DNA from: CAMPKL01 sp963817465
GTDB lineage: Bacteria > Acidobacteriota > Terriglobia > Bryobacterales > UBA6623
Assembly: GCA_963817465.1 (NCBI GenBank)
Contig: CAWFOP010000002.1
Location: 16,234-80,233 of the forward strand
Direction: 5' to 3'
Length of the DNA: 64,000 nt
Part shown: positions 34,809 through 42,966 of the stretch, in pieces
How positions within the stretch are numbered: position 1 is the first letter of the stretch
Layout: every line of letters starts with the position of its first letter
Notes under the pieces: model-generated
The model's database searches: none
The model's input: the letters and a program-made list of their open reading frames with translations, nothing else
Told to the model about the DNA's origin: nothing
Program-made: the position numbers and the translations under genes

Positions 34809-36604
34809 TCCGCCTCCCACGGAAGGCGATAGCTCGGCTGATTGCGGTATAAGCGCATCCGAATATCCAATGTCGTTCCGGCGCCCGGCGCGAGCCGCAG
34901 CTCGAACGTCTTGCCCGCAACCGGTTCGACGAATTCGTGCTCGCCGTAGGCGCCCGCCTCGACGAGCATCTTCTTCGCTCCGAACAAGTCCGTATTCACG
35001 ACTTGGAGCTCGACCCGCTCGCCGTCGATGCGGCTGACCAGCGCCGCGACTCCCTCGGGCAGGCCCGGCTCGCGGCGGTCGAGATCGAAATACCGCAGCC
35101 GCGAATGGATGATCTCGCCGCGCTTCTGCGCCGGCAGTCCGCCGATGGTGAGCCGCACCAGGTTGTCGGTCGGCATCGGCTCGAGCGACAGCCACTTGGC
35201 GTCGAACCACGTCTCGGGATCGCCGTGCTCGTTGAGGATGTAGCGCATCTTGTCGGCGACGAAGGCGAGATCCTCGCGAAAGGCCGCCTCCGGGTAGCCG
35301 GGATTTTGACCGCGCACGAAATACGCCCAGCCCAGGTCGGGGTCGTCGAGGTCGCCGCGGGCGTCGGCGAGCTGCTCGACGTGGCGCCAGTCTTCATCGC
35401 TCTGCGTCGCCGCCCACAGATTGACGGCGGCGTAAGGCGGCTCGACCATTTCGTGATGCCAGCCGTGTTCGCCGTCGTAGCGCATCGGGATGCGCCAGCC
35501 GCCCTTGCCTTGGCGGCCCTTATCGCTCATCAGATGCATCTGGCTGCGCGGCAGCTCGAACCATTTGTCGTCGCCGGTGAGCAGGCGCGCCGCCTTGGCG
35601 GCGGTGAGCGACGCCAGCACGATGTCCCAGCCGCCGCGCACCCACTTCCAGCCGTAGTAGCCGCCCCACCAATGGCCGTCGTTGTATTCGCCGACCTTGC
35701 CCGATAGCCCCACGTTGTCGGGCGTAATGCCGCCGTTTCGCTTGGTGCGCTCGACCCAGGCGCCGATGTACTCGGTGACCCAGTCGACGTACTTGCGGTC
35801 GCCGGTGTAGAGGTAGGCGTTGGCGATCAGCGGCGCGACGGTCATGTTGATCGGCACGTCGCCGCGCGCCATCCGTTCGCTCATGGCGGCGACGATCTTG
35901 CCGAACTGATCGTTGTCGGGGTGATCGTTGATCCAGCCGATGGGCGAGTCGACGCCAGGGATGTCGTCGTAAGGCAGTTGGTAGTAGACGAGGTTCGCGT
36001 TGGTCGGGGTCCAGTCGCGTTTGGTCCACTCCATCTTGGGGCCGCGGCTGCCCGTCATCGACGCGCGAATGATCTTGTGAACGGGGTCGTAGTTGGGCGC
36101 TTCCGGATCTTCGCCGATGTACATGGCCGCGAAGCGCACGGCGCGATCGCGGAATTTTCGGTCATTCGGATCCGCTAGTCCGAAAGGGTAGAACGAGACA
36201 TAGCCTTCGCCGTGGTGCATCCAATCCCAGTTCGAATCGAACTCGCGATAGATCTCCCCATAGCGCGTGTACTGCCGTGTGATGCCCTCCCAAACATGGC
36301 GGTGCAGCGTGTCGAGCTTCTTCGAGCCGCCGAGCGCGTAGAACAGCGAGAAGCCTCGAAACCCCTCGTAAGCGTCGTCCGAGGAGTTCATCCCGCCTTC
36401 GTAGCGCTGTTTCCAACGCAGCGTGCCGTCGGGATTGGCGTACGTTTTGACGAAGACCTCGCCCGCCCGGTTCATCGCGTCGATCAGCTCACGTTCGAGC
36501 AGGGCCCACTGCGGCGCCGCGCGAGGCGTCTCGACGGCGATCACGGGCGGCTCCGCCGCCATCAAAGGCAGCGCGACAAGCAGGGCCAACAGACCGCGAA
36601 CCAT
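34805..36604 (-). CDS. Secreted protein, probable alpha/alpha-barrel fold
   Basis: 599 residues with a signal peptide (LLALLVALPLMAAE). The body is rich in paired amphipathic helices, aromatic residues and polar loops (YEGGMNSSDDAYEGFRGF, NWDWMHHGEGYVSFYPFG, GHWWGGYYGWKWVRGGWDI, GEHGWHHEMVEPPYAAVN), the style of alpha/alpha toroid glycosidases, polysaccharide lyases and unsaturated-uronidase relatives; a beta-sandwich-like C-terminus (460-599) follows. I cannot assign a family or substrate. The Asp-box protein overlaps it by 4 bp. Together they may process or bind an extracellular polysaccharide. Confidence 0.65.
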   Translation of the reverse strand: MVRGLLALLVALPLMAAEPPVIAVETPRAAPQWALLERELIDAMNRAGEVFVKTYANPDGTLRWKQRYEGGMNSSDDAYEGFRGFSLFYALGGSKKLDTLHRHVWEGITRQYTRYGEIYREFDSNWDWMHHGEGYVSFYPFGLADPNDRKFRDRAVRFAAMYIGEDPEAPNYDPVHKIIRASMTGSRGPKMEWTKRDWTPTNANLVYYQLPYDDIPGVDSPIGWINDHPDNDQFGKIVAAMSERMARGDVPINMTVAPLIANAYLYTGDRKYVDWVTEYIGAWVERTKRNGGITPDNVGLSGKVGEYNDGHWWGGYYGWKWVRGGWDIVLASLTAAKAARLLTGDDKWFELPRSQMHLMSDKGRQGKGGWRIPMRYDGEHGWHHEMVEPPYAAVNLWAATQSDEDWRHVEQLADARGDLDDPDLGWAYFVRGQNPGYPEAAFREDLAFVADKMRYILNEHGDPETWFDAKWLSLEPMPTDNLVRLTIGGLPAQKRGEIIHSRLRYFDLDRREPGLPEGVAALVSRIDGERVELQVVNTDLFGAKKMLVEAGAYGEHEFVEPVAGKTFELRLAPGAGTTLDIRMRLYRNQPSYRLPWEAE

Positions 36605-37058
36605 GGCGGCTTAGGTTACCGCAAGGGCGGCCGACCGCTTGTTCCTTCCCCCGGAGCGCGGGTCGTTTGGCGGCGAACCCGCTTTCGGGCCGGGCCATCC
36701 ATCCCATTCCGTTCCATTGCGTGCCATTTTGTGCCATTGCGTGCCATTCTGTGCCGCCGTGTGCCGCCGGTTGCCGCCGTGTGCCGCGCCTTGTCAATAC
36801 GCCCCATCGCGACGCCGCGACGCCGGTCTAGCTTCCTGATACCGCTGCACTTAGCAAGCGAGACGGGACCCCCTAATGCGACGTTATCATGGGCCTCCAA
36901 GCAAGCAAGCCGGGCGCGGCGGCCGAACGCTGAATCGAAAGCGCTTGCGCCTCGAGACGATTCGAACAGCGGGGGCGCGGGACGACGGGGTGCGGGGCGC
37001 TGCCGTCCTTTGTCCCTGGGTTTGCTGTAGTGCCTAGGTTTGCTGTAATGACGGGGCA
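36605..37058. other. Intergenic region between divergent genes
   Basis: Apart from the 10-bp array it holds two direct copies of GGTTTGCTGTA(G/A)TG at 37019-37032 and 37037-37050, immediately before the plus-strand start at 37059, spaced 18 bp. No convincing -35/-10 pair was found. The open frames here on both strands read as repetitive low-complexity peptides and are not accepted as genes. Confidence 0.6.
36701..36790. repeat. Nine-unit array with an exact 10-bp period
   Basis: Ninety bases divide exactly into nine 10-mers: five of type GTxCCATTxx (first ATCCCATTCC, then GTTCCATTGC, GTGCCATTTT, GTGCCATTGC, GTGCCATTCT), then four of type xTGCCGCCGx (GTGCCGCCGT, GTGCCGCCGG, TTGCCGCCGT, GTGCCGCGCC). 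It lies in the 454-bp non-coding gap between two divergent genes, about 100 bp upstream of the minus-strand gene at 36604. The period equals about one helical turn. Confidence 0.9.
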
Positions 37059-37634
37059 ATGCTTGAAATCGCCAGCTACGGACCCGTCATCGAGCGCATC
37101 CTGTGGTCGGAATCGCTCGCGATGCGCACCATGCCGCTGGCGCCGACCGCGCCCGACGAGGGCGAAGGGCTGACGTTGTTGCGGCAGTCTGAGATCAACG
37201 ACTTGTTCGGCGACGAGCGGCCCGCGTCGCCCGCGTTCGCCGAGTGCGTCCGCAGTGCGCTGTATCTGTATTTTTCGGCGCTCGACGAGTCGCACCGCAT
37301 CTCGCAAGACATCCCCACGGAGACGGGCAGCCTGCTGCACGGCATCATGCACCGCCAGGAGCCCGACTACTCGAACGCCAAATACTGGTTCCGGCGCGTC
37401 GGCGAGCACGAGCTGTTTCCCACGCTCCGCGCCGAGGCTCTGGGCGCCAATTTCCAGGACAACGCGCTCCATGCGGAGATCGAGTCGCGGCCGCGCTGGG
37501 ACCCGTTTTGGTTCGTGGACCAGTGCGAGCGCGCGGCGCACGGCGGGTCTCGCGCCGGCGACCTGGAAAAGATTCAGCAGCTCGAATGGCAGCTCGTCTT
37601 CGACTACTCCTACCGCCGCGCCGTCAGCGGCTGA
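37059..37634 (+). CDS. Conserved hypothetical protein
   Basis: 191-residue soluble protein without signal or membrane segment. The segment ETGSLLHGIMHRQEPDYSNAK followed by YWFRRVGEHELFP looks strongly conserved (His, Tyr, Trp, Arg rich) and recurs, as I recall, in uncharacterised acidobacterial and planctomycetal proteins. DPFWFVDQCERA and a C-terminal LEWQLVFDYSYRRA complete it. It precedes the sugar kinase by 19 bp in the same direction, so may be co-transcribed. Function unknown. Confidence 0.75.
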   Translation: MLEIASYGPVIERILWSESLAMRTMPLAPTAPDEGEGLTLLRQSEINDLFGDERPASPAFAECVRSALYLYFSALDESHRISQDIPTETGSLLHGIMHRQEPDYSNAKYWFRRVGEHELFPTLRAEALGANFQDNALHAEIESRPRWDPFWFVDQCERAAHGGSRAGDLEKIQQLEWQLVFDYSYRRAVSG

Positions 37635-37653
37635 CCGGATAAGATTTCAGTCG

Positions 37654-38589
37654 ATGGAGTCGATGGATCTGTGTCTCGGCGTCGACGGCGGCCAGAGCGC
37701 GACGAAAGCCGCGGTCGGCGACCTGGAGGGAAGAATCCTCGCCCGCGGCCAGGGCGGGCCGTGCAATCACGCCAACAAGGGCGAAGGCCGCGAGAAGCTC
37801 GAGCGCGGCTTGCGCGAAGCCGTCGGCGGCGCGTTGAGTCAGCTCGGCCTCGAGCTGCCGTCGACGCGATTCCGCGGCGCTTGTCTGGGCATGAGCGGCG
37901 GGCCGGACGACAAGCGCGAGATCATCGCGGAGCTGATCGGCGCCGACGCTCTCGAAGTCACGACCGACGCTCACGCGGCGCTGTTCGGCGCGGCGGAAGG
38001 CGGAGCTGGAGTCATCGTGATCTCGGGGACCGGCTCGATCGCCATGGGCCGCGACGGCGCCGGAGCGATCCATCGCGCCGGGGGCTGGGGCTACATCTTC
38101 GGCGACGAAGGATCGGCGTTCGACATCTCGCGCCAAGCGTTGCGCGCCGCGTTGCGCGCCGAGGAAGGCTGGGGACCGGAGACGGATCTGCAGCGTCGCT
38201 TGCTGCAGGCGACCGGGGCCGCGTCGGCGAACGAACTGCTGCACCGCTGCTACACCGACGAGCTCCCGCGCGACCGCGTCGCGACCTGGGCGACGTGGGT
38301 CGACGAGGCGGCCGTTGCCGGCGACGCCGAGGCCCGCCGCATCCTGCAAACCGCCGGACGACAGCTCGCCGAGATCGCCCTGAGCGTCTGGCTGCGAGTG
38401 CACGCGGCGGATGCGCCCGTCGCCTACGCCGGCGGCGGGTTTCGCAGCGCCGCCCTGCTGAAGGCGTTTCGCGAGCGAATCCGCGCGGCCACGGGCGGCG
38501 AACCCTGCCGGCCCGCCGCGCCGCCCGAAGCCGGCGCCTTGCGGCGCGCTCGTGAAATCGCCCGACCCCCTATCAAGGAGACCGCATGA
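37654..38589 (+). CDS. BadF/BadG/BcrA/BcrD-type ATPase, N-acetylglucosamine-kinase-like
   Basis: 311 residues of the actin-like ATPase superfamily. Phosphate-1 motif CLGVDGGQSATKAAVGD near the N-terminus, phosphate-2 and sugar-binding text VIVISGTGSIAMGRD and AGGWGYIFGDEGSAFDISRQ, and adenosine motif VAYAGGGFRSAALL. This pattern is that of N-acetylglucosamine/N-acetylmuramate kinases that salvage cell-wall sugars. ATG 37654 is chosen; another in-frame ATG is 9 bp later. TAAGAT ends 8 nt before the start. The next gene overlaps by 4 bp. Confidence 0.87.
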   Translation: MESMDLCLGVDGGQSATKAAVGDLEGRILARGQGGPCNHANKGEGREKLERGLREAVGGALSQLGLELPSTRFRGACLGMSGGPDDKREIIAELIGADALEVTTDAHAALFGAAEGGAGVIVISGTGSIAMGRDGAGAIHRAGGWGYIFGDEGSAFDISRQALRAALRAEEGWGPETDLQRRLLQATGAASANELLHRCYTDELPRDRVATWATWVDEAAVAGDAEARRILQTAGRQLAEIALSVWLRVHAADAPVAYAGGGFRSAALLKAFRERIRAATGGEPCRPAAPPEAGALRRAREIARPPIKETA

Positions 38590-39221
38590 GCGCCGAGTTC
38601 GAAGCCATGAGATCGAAAGCGGTGCGCCACCTGCGCCGCAATTGCCCCGTGATGCGCGAGGTCATCACCCAGGTCGGCCCTTGCACGATGACCCTGCAAC
38701 GGCCGCGGTTTCAGATGTTGGCGCGCTCGATCCTGTTCCAGCAGATCTCAGGCCATGCCGCGCGGGCCATCCTGGGGCGCATCCTCGAACGCATGCCCAA
38801 GCGCAGGCTGAGCGCCGCGGGCCTGGCCGCTTTGAGCGAAGAGGAGTTTCGCGCCTGCGGCGTCTCGCGCCAAAAAGCCGGCTACCTGCGCAGCCTGGCT
38901 CAGCTCTCGCTGAGCGGCGAAGTGCGCCTGCAACGCATCGAGCATTGGCCGGACGAGCGCATCATCGAAGAGCTCATCCAAGTGAAGGGCGTCGGCGTCT
39001 GGACAGCCCAGATGTTCCTGATGTTTTCGATGGGCCGGCCCGACGTGCTGCCATGGGACGACCTAGGCGTTCGCCAAGCGATGCGCCGGCTCTACGAGCT
39101 CGAGGACCTTCCCAAACGCGAGGAGGCGGAACGGCTCGCCGCTCCGTGGCGACCCTACGCGACCGTAGCGAGCTGGTATTGCTGGCGGAGCCTCGAAATC
39201 CCCGATCCGGGCATGCGTTAG
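38586..39221 (+). CDS. DNA-3-methyladenine glycosylase, HhH-GPD family
   Basis: 211 residues. Excises alkylated purines in base-excision repair. HhH motif VKGVGVWTAQMFLMFSMGRP followed by the catalytic Asp in VLPWDDLGVR, plus the N-terminal FQMLARSILFQQISGHAARA characteristic of the AlkA/MAG branch. Starts by ATGA overlap with the sugar kinase. This is a second alkyl-base glycosylase in the window, smaller than the AlkA fused to Ada. Confidence 0.93.
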   Translation: MSAEFEAMRSKAVRHLRRNCPVMREVITQVGPCTMTLQRPRFQMLARSILFQQISGHAARAILGRILERMPKRRLSAAGLAALSEEEFRACGVSRQKAGYLRSLAQLSLSGEVRLQRIEHWPDERIIEELIQVKGVGVWTAQMFLMFSMGRPDVLPWDDLGVRQAMRRLYELEDLPKREEAERLAAPWRPYATVASWYCWRSLEIPDPGMR

Positions 39222-39507
39222 AGTTTGTTTGAAAAGTCTGCAACGCCCGTGAAGCTTGAGCCGCGCATGGGATGTTCGCTGGACTTTTTGGGACGCGCCC
39301 TCACGGGCCTGTGTGAAAACGAGATGCTCGTGTTGCGCCCGCAAGGGCGGAGCAACGGAGCGGAATCCGGGGAGCGACTGCACGGAAAGTATTGGAAAGA
39401 TTGTCTTGGACCGCGCTTTAGGCCCCCGGGTTCCGCTACGCTCGACCCGGGGCTATCCATTGCTTCGTCCTCCGGACGAGGTCGCGCCGGCGTTTTCACA
39501 CAGACTC
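39222..39507. repeat. Non-coding MITE/REP-like repeat element
   Basis: About 285 bp without a gene, packed with inverted repeats: TGTGTGAAAACG (39310-39321) and its exact complement CGTTTTCACACA (39491-39502); CCCCGGGT / ACCCGGGG (39424-39431 / 39445-39452); GTTGCGCCCGCAAGGGCGGAGCAAC near 39333. CTCACGGGC occurs beside both outer arms, and a diverged copy of the outer arm (TTTGTTTGAAAAGTC) begins the region. This resembles non-autonomous intergenic elements multiplied in acidobacterial and planctomycete genomes. Identity is an inference. Confidence 0.6.
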
Positions 39508-39948
39508 TCACGGGCGCGGCTCTGTTTGCCGGCCGGCGGGCGCTGTTGAGACGTCTTCCGATAGCGCGGCCCGAAAGGCTCGCAGCTTCTCGTCGGGCAG
39601 CACTTCGCGCGAGAACTCGATGGCGTAGAGCACGCCGGGCAACACGCCGAGCGGCCAGATGCCGTAGATCAGCACCGCCGTCGCACGCGGCAAACCCCAC
39701 CACAGTTGGAGGTCGGCCTGGGGCGCGTCGAGCGCAAAGATCCAGAGCAGCAGCGAGGAGAACAGGACAAACAGACCCAGCGCCCAAACCAGCACGCGCT
39801 TGGGCGCGCCAAATCCGCCAAAGCCCGCCGTGACCAGCAACGTCAAGATCGCCCACGAGGCGACGCCGAAGGCGGCGTTGAACCCCGCCAACGCCAAGCC
39901 GAGAGCGACGACGGCGAGCGCGCCGAGCGTAACCGCCAGCCGATTCAT
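39508..39948 (-). CDS. Small multi-pass membrane protein, unknown function
   Basis: 146 residues with four predicted membrane helices (LAVTLGALAVVALGLALAG; ASWAILTLLVTAGFG; VLVWALGLFVLFSSLLLWI; ATAVLIYGIWPLGVLPGVLY) and a charged C-terminal tail. No family recognised. Starts directly after the GNAT gene's stop (TGAATG), so they are co-transcribed. Confidence 0.7.
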   Translation of the reverse strand: MNRLAVTLGALAVVALGLALAGFNAAFGVASWAILTLLVTAGFGGFGAPKRVLVWALGLFVLFSSLLLWIFALDAPQADLQLWWGLPRATAVLIYGIWPLGVLPGVLYAIEFSREVLPDEKLRAFRAALSEDVSTAPAGRQTEPRP

Positions 39949-40917
39949 TCAGCGGCCCTCCCATACGAAGGCCGGGAAGCGCCGCCGCGGCCAGTAGCCG
40001 AGCCGCTCGTAGAGCGCCATCGCCGATCGATTCGAGGCGGTGACCGTCAGACTGGCGATCTCGCAACCGCGGGCGCGCAACGACGCGAGCGTGCGCCTGA
40101 GCAGCTCGTAGCCGATGCCTTTGCCGCGATCCTCGGGGGCGACGCAGATCTGCGTAATGTGGCCGGCGTCGGTGTCCACCTGCGTCGCCAGGCACATCCC
40201 GCTCAAGCGGATCGAGTTCGGCCTGAAGGCCACCCAAGACGCCTGCTTGACGAAAGCCCCGCAGCCGGGATGGCGGGTGGTGTTGGCGATAAAGCGCTTG
40301 GCGCCCGCGAAGGTTTGGTACTGGTCGTTGATGCGTGCGTCGTCGTGCCGATAGTAGGCGGTCGCGATCAGCTCGGCGGCGGAATTGGCGTGATGCTCGC
40401 CCCAGGGAGATATTCCGTAGCCTTCGACGTCGCCGGGCGGAGCGGCGAAGCCGCGCAGTCCCTCCCGCAGCATGAACCAGCGCGGAAACACTTCGATCGA
40501 GCGCTGGAAGACGAATTCCGGCCCGATCTCAGACCCGATGCCGAGCAGTTGACCCTCCACTCGCCGCACGCCCGGAAAGGCCGCGGCCGCTTCGAGGGTG
40601 CGGATAAAAAGGGACCGCTCGGCGTCGCGGTCGCGGAACGCTTCCATCACGTACAAGTCGCCGATCAAGGCTTTGCCGCTATCGGCGATGAAGTAGCAGT
40701 AACCCACGGGGGAGCCGCGGGAAACGAGCGCGTAGCCGTGGAGGTTGCGCCCGTCGAGGAAGCGCGCAATGGTCTTCTGCGAGACTCCGAAGTCCCAGCG
40801 GAACTCGCTCTTCCAGAAGGCGCCTTGGTCAACGAGCAGAGGCTCAAGGTCCGACGATCTCAGTTCTCTGAGGTCGACGACGACCAGGTCGCTGAGGGTC
40901 ACCCGCGCCGACGCCAT
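39949..40917 (-). CDS. GNAT-family acetyltransferase, two-domain
   Basis: 322 residues. The C-terminal half is a clear GNAT domain: HITQICVAPEDRGKGIGYEL (acetyl-CoA motif A, R-G-K-G-I-G) and LTVTASNRSAMALYERLGYW (motif B). The N-terminal half (20-150) looks like a degenerate second GNAT fold (YCYFIADSGKALIGDLYV, FRDRDAERSLFIRTL). The double arrangement recalls mycothiol-synthase-like proteins. Acceptor unknown. A consensus TATAAT ends 8 nt before the ATG. Confidence 0.82.
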   Translation of the reverse strand: MASARVTLSDLVVVDLRELRSSDLEPLLVDQGAFWKSEFRWDFGVSQKTIARFLDGRNLHGYALVSRGSPVGYCYFIADSGKALIGDLYVMEAFRDRDAERSLFIRTLEAAAAFPGVRRVEGQLLGIGSEIGPEFVFQRSIEVFPRWFMLREGLRGFAAPPGDVEGYGISPWGEHHANSAAELIATAYYRHDDARINDQYQTFAGAKRFIANTTRHPGCGAFVKQASWVAFRPNSIRLSGMCLATQVDTDAGHITQICVAPEDRGKGIGYELLRRTLASLRARGCEIASLTVTASNRSAMALYERLGYWPRRRFPAFVWEGR

Positions 40918-40925
40918 GCTCGCAG

Positions 40926-40931
40926 ATTATA
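40926..40931 (-). promoter_or_regulatory. Consensus -10 box abutting the GNAT start
   Basis: TATAAT on the minus strand, 8 nt upstream of ATG 40917. A transcript starting 6-8 nt after it would be leaderless or nearly so. Confidence 0.55.
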
Positions 40932-40973
40932 CAGGCCGAGCGCCTGCGCCGAGCGCCGTCAGGCAAACAGTCG

Positions 40974-41327
40974 TCAGACGAACGCGGAAAGATTCACGCG
41001 CCCCGCCCCCGCCCCGCGTTCGAAGATCGACAGCTTGGGGCTGCGACTCGGCGCTCCGGAACGGCGCTCGAGAACGTAGCCTTGGCGCACGACGGTGTGA
41101 ATCGCCACGTCCGGGCGGCCTTCGAGCTTCTTTCGCAGCCGGCTGACGTGAACGTCTACGGTGCGCGTTCTGGTGGCGTCGCTGTAGCCCCAGATCGTCC
41201 TGAGCAGGTAGCCGCGCGAAAAGCAGCGGCCCGGATTGCCGGCCAGCAGGTCGAGCAGTTCCCGTTCCTTCTTTGTCAGCCTGGGCAAATTACCGTCTTG
41301 CGAGTCTAAAGAATTACTAACGGACAT
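40974..41327 (-). CDS. Orphan winged-helix DNA-binding protein (OmpR C-terminal type)
   Basis: 117 residues comprising only the trans_reg_C winged helix: LTKKERELLDLLAGNPGRCF, YLLRTIWGYSDATRTRTVDV and HVSRLRKKLEGRPDVAIHTV followed by the wing RQGYVLERR. No receiver domain precedes it and the N-terminal 15 residues are polar, so it is not an obvious truncation. A 25-residue Ala/Gly tail follows. No histidine kinase is adjacent. Probably a phosphorylation-independent regulator. Confidence 0.83.
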   Translation of the reverse strand: MSVSNSLDSQDGNLPRLTKKERELLDLLAGNPGRCFSRGYLLRTIWGYSDATRTRTVDVHVSRLRKKLEGRPDVAIHTVVRQGYVLERRSGAPSRSPKLSIFERGAGAGRVNLSAFV

Positions 41328-41408
41328 ATCAACTTCGTCCCCCGAAGGCCCCCCACGGGCCGTTCTGCTAGATGACTTTCGTCGGACGCTTAAAAAAGGT
41401 TACGCCGC

Positions 41409-42881
41409 TTAATATCTTCGCTTTTCCGATCGCTTGACGTAGGGAATGTGCGATTCAATACGAATGGGTCGAGAGTCGGAGGCGCAATCGGGGAACGGTT
41501 CGCCGTTGTAGTAGGCCAGCCCGTAAGCGACGTGCCGCGGCAGGTCGGCCTCCACGCAAACTTGGTCGGCGTCGGGGGCGATCTCGCGCCAAAGATCGCG
41601 AGAGCCCGCCGCGCGATCAAGCTCGGGAAACACGCTCATCTTCAAGTGGATGAGGCCGATCGCCGCTCCGGCGGCAATCGTGAGAGCGGCGACGCGCTTG
41701 CGGTCTCGCAGGGCGGCGAAGCAGGCCGCGCAGGCGATTGCCGCATAGAGCGCCGCCGGCGCCAAGCGAATGCCTTGGGGCGGCCAAGCGTCGCTCAGGC
41801 CGTCGGCGATCGCGGGGGCCAGCAGGCTTTCCGCAAGCGGGAACAACAACAGCAACGCGGCCGCGGTCAGCCAGGCCGCCCGCGGCGCGCGACGGTACCG
41901 CAAGCCGATCAAGGCCGCGAGAGCGGGCAACGCCGGCAACAAATAGCCGGGCAGCTTGTTGGTTGACACAGAGAAAAGCAGAATCGTGCCGGCGCCCCAT
42001 GAAACAAAAAACGACGCCAATGGATCGGAAAGCTCGCCGCGTTTCCACCTCCCGGCGAGCAGCGGCGTCCAGGGCGCGAGCGCCGCGACGGCGACAGGCA
42101 AGTAGAACCACCACGGCTGCACGTGCTGGAGCTCCGGGCTGATGAACCTCTGCACGTGATGTTTCCAAATGAACTCCTCCAGGAACACCGGTCCATTACG
42201 GATGTAGCAGAGGACGTACCAAGGAGCCGCGACGGCGAGAAACGGCGCGATCACCCGCGGGTGAAAAAGATCGCGAGCGGTCGACAGGAAGCCGCGCCTC
42301 AACACCGTGGGCGCAAGGGCGAGTACGGCGATAGCGGGGGTCACCAGACCTTTGGCGAGCAAGCCCACGCCGAGCCAGGCGCCGAACCAGGGCAATCCTG
42401 TCTTGTCCGCGGGATCGCGAATCCAACCCGCGAGAGCAAGTAAGGCGACGCCGGTAGCCGCGGCGACCGGCAAGTCGAACACCCCGATTTGGCTGAACGC
42501 CGCCCAGCCGGCGCAGGTGGCCAGCGCGGCGACGGCCACATCAGCCGACTCCCGGTCGGCCAAAGCGCTCAAGCGACGGTGGAAGTAAATCAGGAAAAGG
42601 AAGCTCAACAACGCCAGCGGCAGGCGTGTGGCGCGGTCGTCGTCGAGTCCAAGGTCGGTGGCCGCCGCGCCGATCCAGTAGAGCAGCGCCGGCTTCTCGA
42701 ACCAGGGCCGGCCCCAGAGCCGCGGCGTGACCCAGTCGCCGGAGCGCGCCATTTCGCGCGCGATCGAGGCGTAGCGCGGCTCATCGGGACCGACCAACCC
42801 GCGCCACGAAGCGCCCCAGCCGTAGAGCAGCAGGCAGACGGCCGCCAGCAGCGTGTAGCGCGCGAAATCCTTGCCTCTCAT
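41409..42881 (-). CDS. ArnT-like membrane glycosyltransferase (PMT/GT83 family)
   Basis: 490 residues with about twelve membrane helices. The first periplasmic loop holds the hallmark LVGPDEPRYASIAREMARSG (acidic catalytic/metal pair) and GRPWFEKPALLYWI, as in ArnT and related lipid-linked-sugar transferases. The middle segment WKHHVQRFISPELQHVQPWW and VSTNKLPGYLLPALPALAAL is also typical. It probably moves a sugar from undecaprenyl phosphate to lipid A or another surface acceptor. Transcribed away from the Hsp70 gene. Confidence 0.88.
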   Translation of the reverse strand: MRGKDFARYTLLAAVCLLLYGWGASWRGLVGPDEPRYASIAREMARSGDWVTPRLWGRPWFEKPALLYWIGAAATDLGLDDDRATRLPLALLSFLFLIYFHRRLSALADRESADVAVAALATCAGWAAFSQIGVFDLPVAAATGVALLALAGWIRDPADKTGLPWFGAWLGVGLLAKGLVTPAIAVLALAPTVLRRGFLSTARDLFHPRVIAPFLAVAAPWYVLCYIRNGPVFLEEFIWKHHVQRFISPELQHVQPWWFYLPVAVAALAPWTPLLAGRWKRGELSDPLASFFVSWGAGTILLFSVSTNKLPGYLLPALPALAALIGLRYRRAPRAAWLTAAALLLLFPLAESLLAPAIADGLSDAWPPQGIRLAPAALYAAIACAACFAALRDRKRVAALTIAAGAAIGLIHLKMSVFPELDRAAGSRDLWREIAPDADQVCVEADLPRHVAYGLAYYNGEPFPDCASDSRPIRIESHIPYVKRSEKRRY

Positions 42882-42943
42882 CAGCGGCCTTGCCCAGTGT
42901 AGCGGCTGGCGTAAGCAGGGCGGTCAAGGGGCCGCTCGAAGGG

Positions 42944-42949
42944 TATAAT
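42944..42949 (+). promoter_or_regulatory. Consensus -10 box of the Hsp70-like gene
   Basis: Perfect TATAAT, 17 nt before ATG 42967, predicting a leader of about 10 nt. The -35 position (around 42921-42927, GGTCAA) is poor, so activation by a regulator or an alternative sigma is possible. Confidence 0.6.
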
Positions 42950-42966
42950 CGGGGCTTAGCGTCGTC

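Noticed and set aside
36701..36790. CRISPR array
   Set aside because: Units are contiguous 10-mers without spacers, and no cas gene is seen.
36616..37059. Minus-strand 147-codon open frame (repeats of Arg-His-Tyr-Ser-Lys-Pro)
   Set aside because: Encoded by the non-coding repeats at 37019-37050 and the intergenic 10-bp array; no gene-like features.
39706..41079. 457-codon plus-strand open frame opposite the GNAT gene
   Set aside because: Antisense shadow; the minus strand contains acetyl-CoA-binding and winged-helix motifs.
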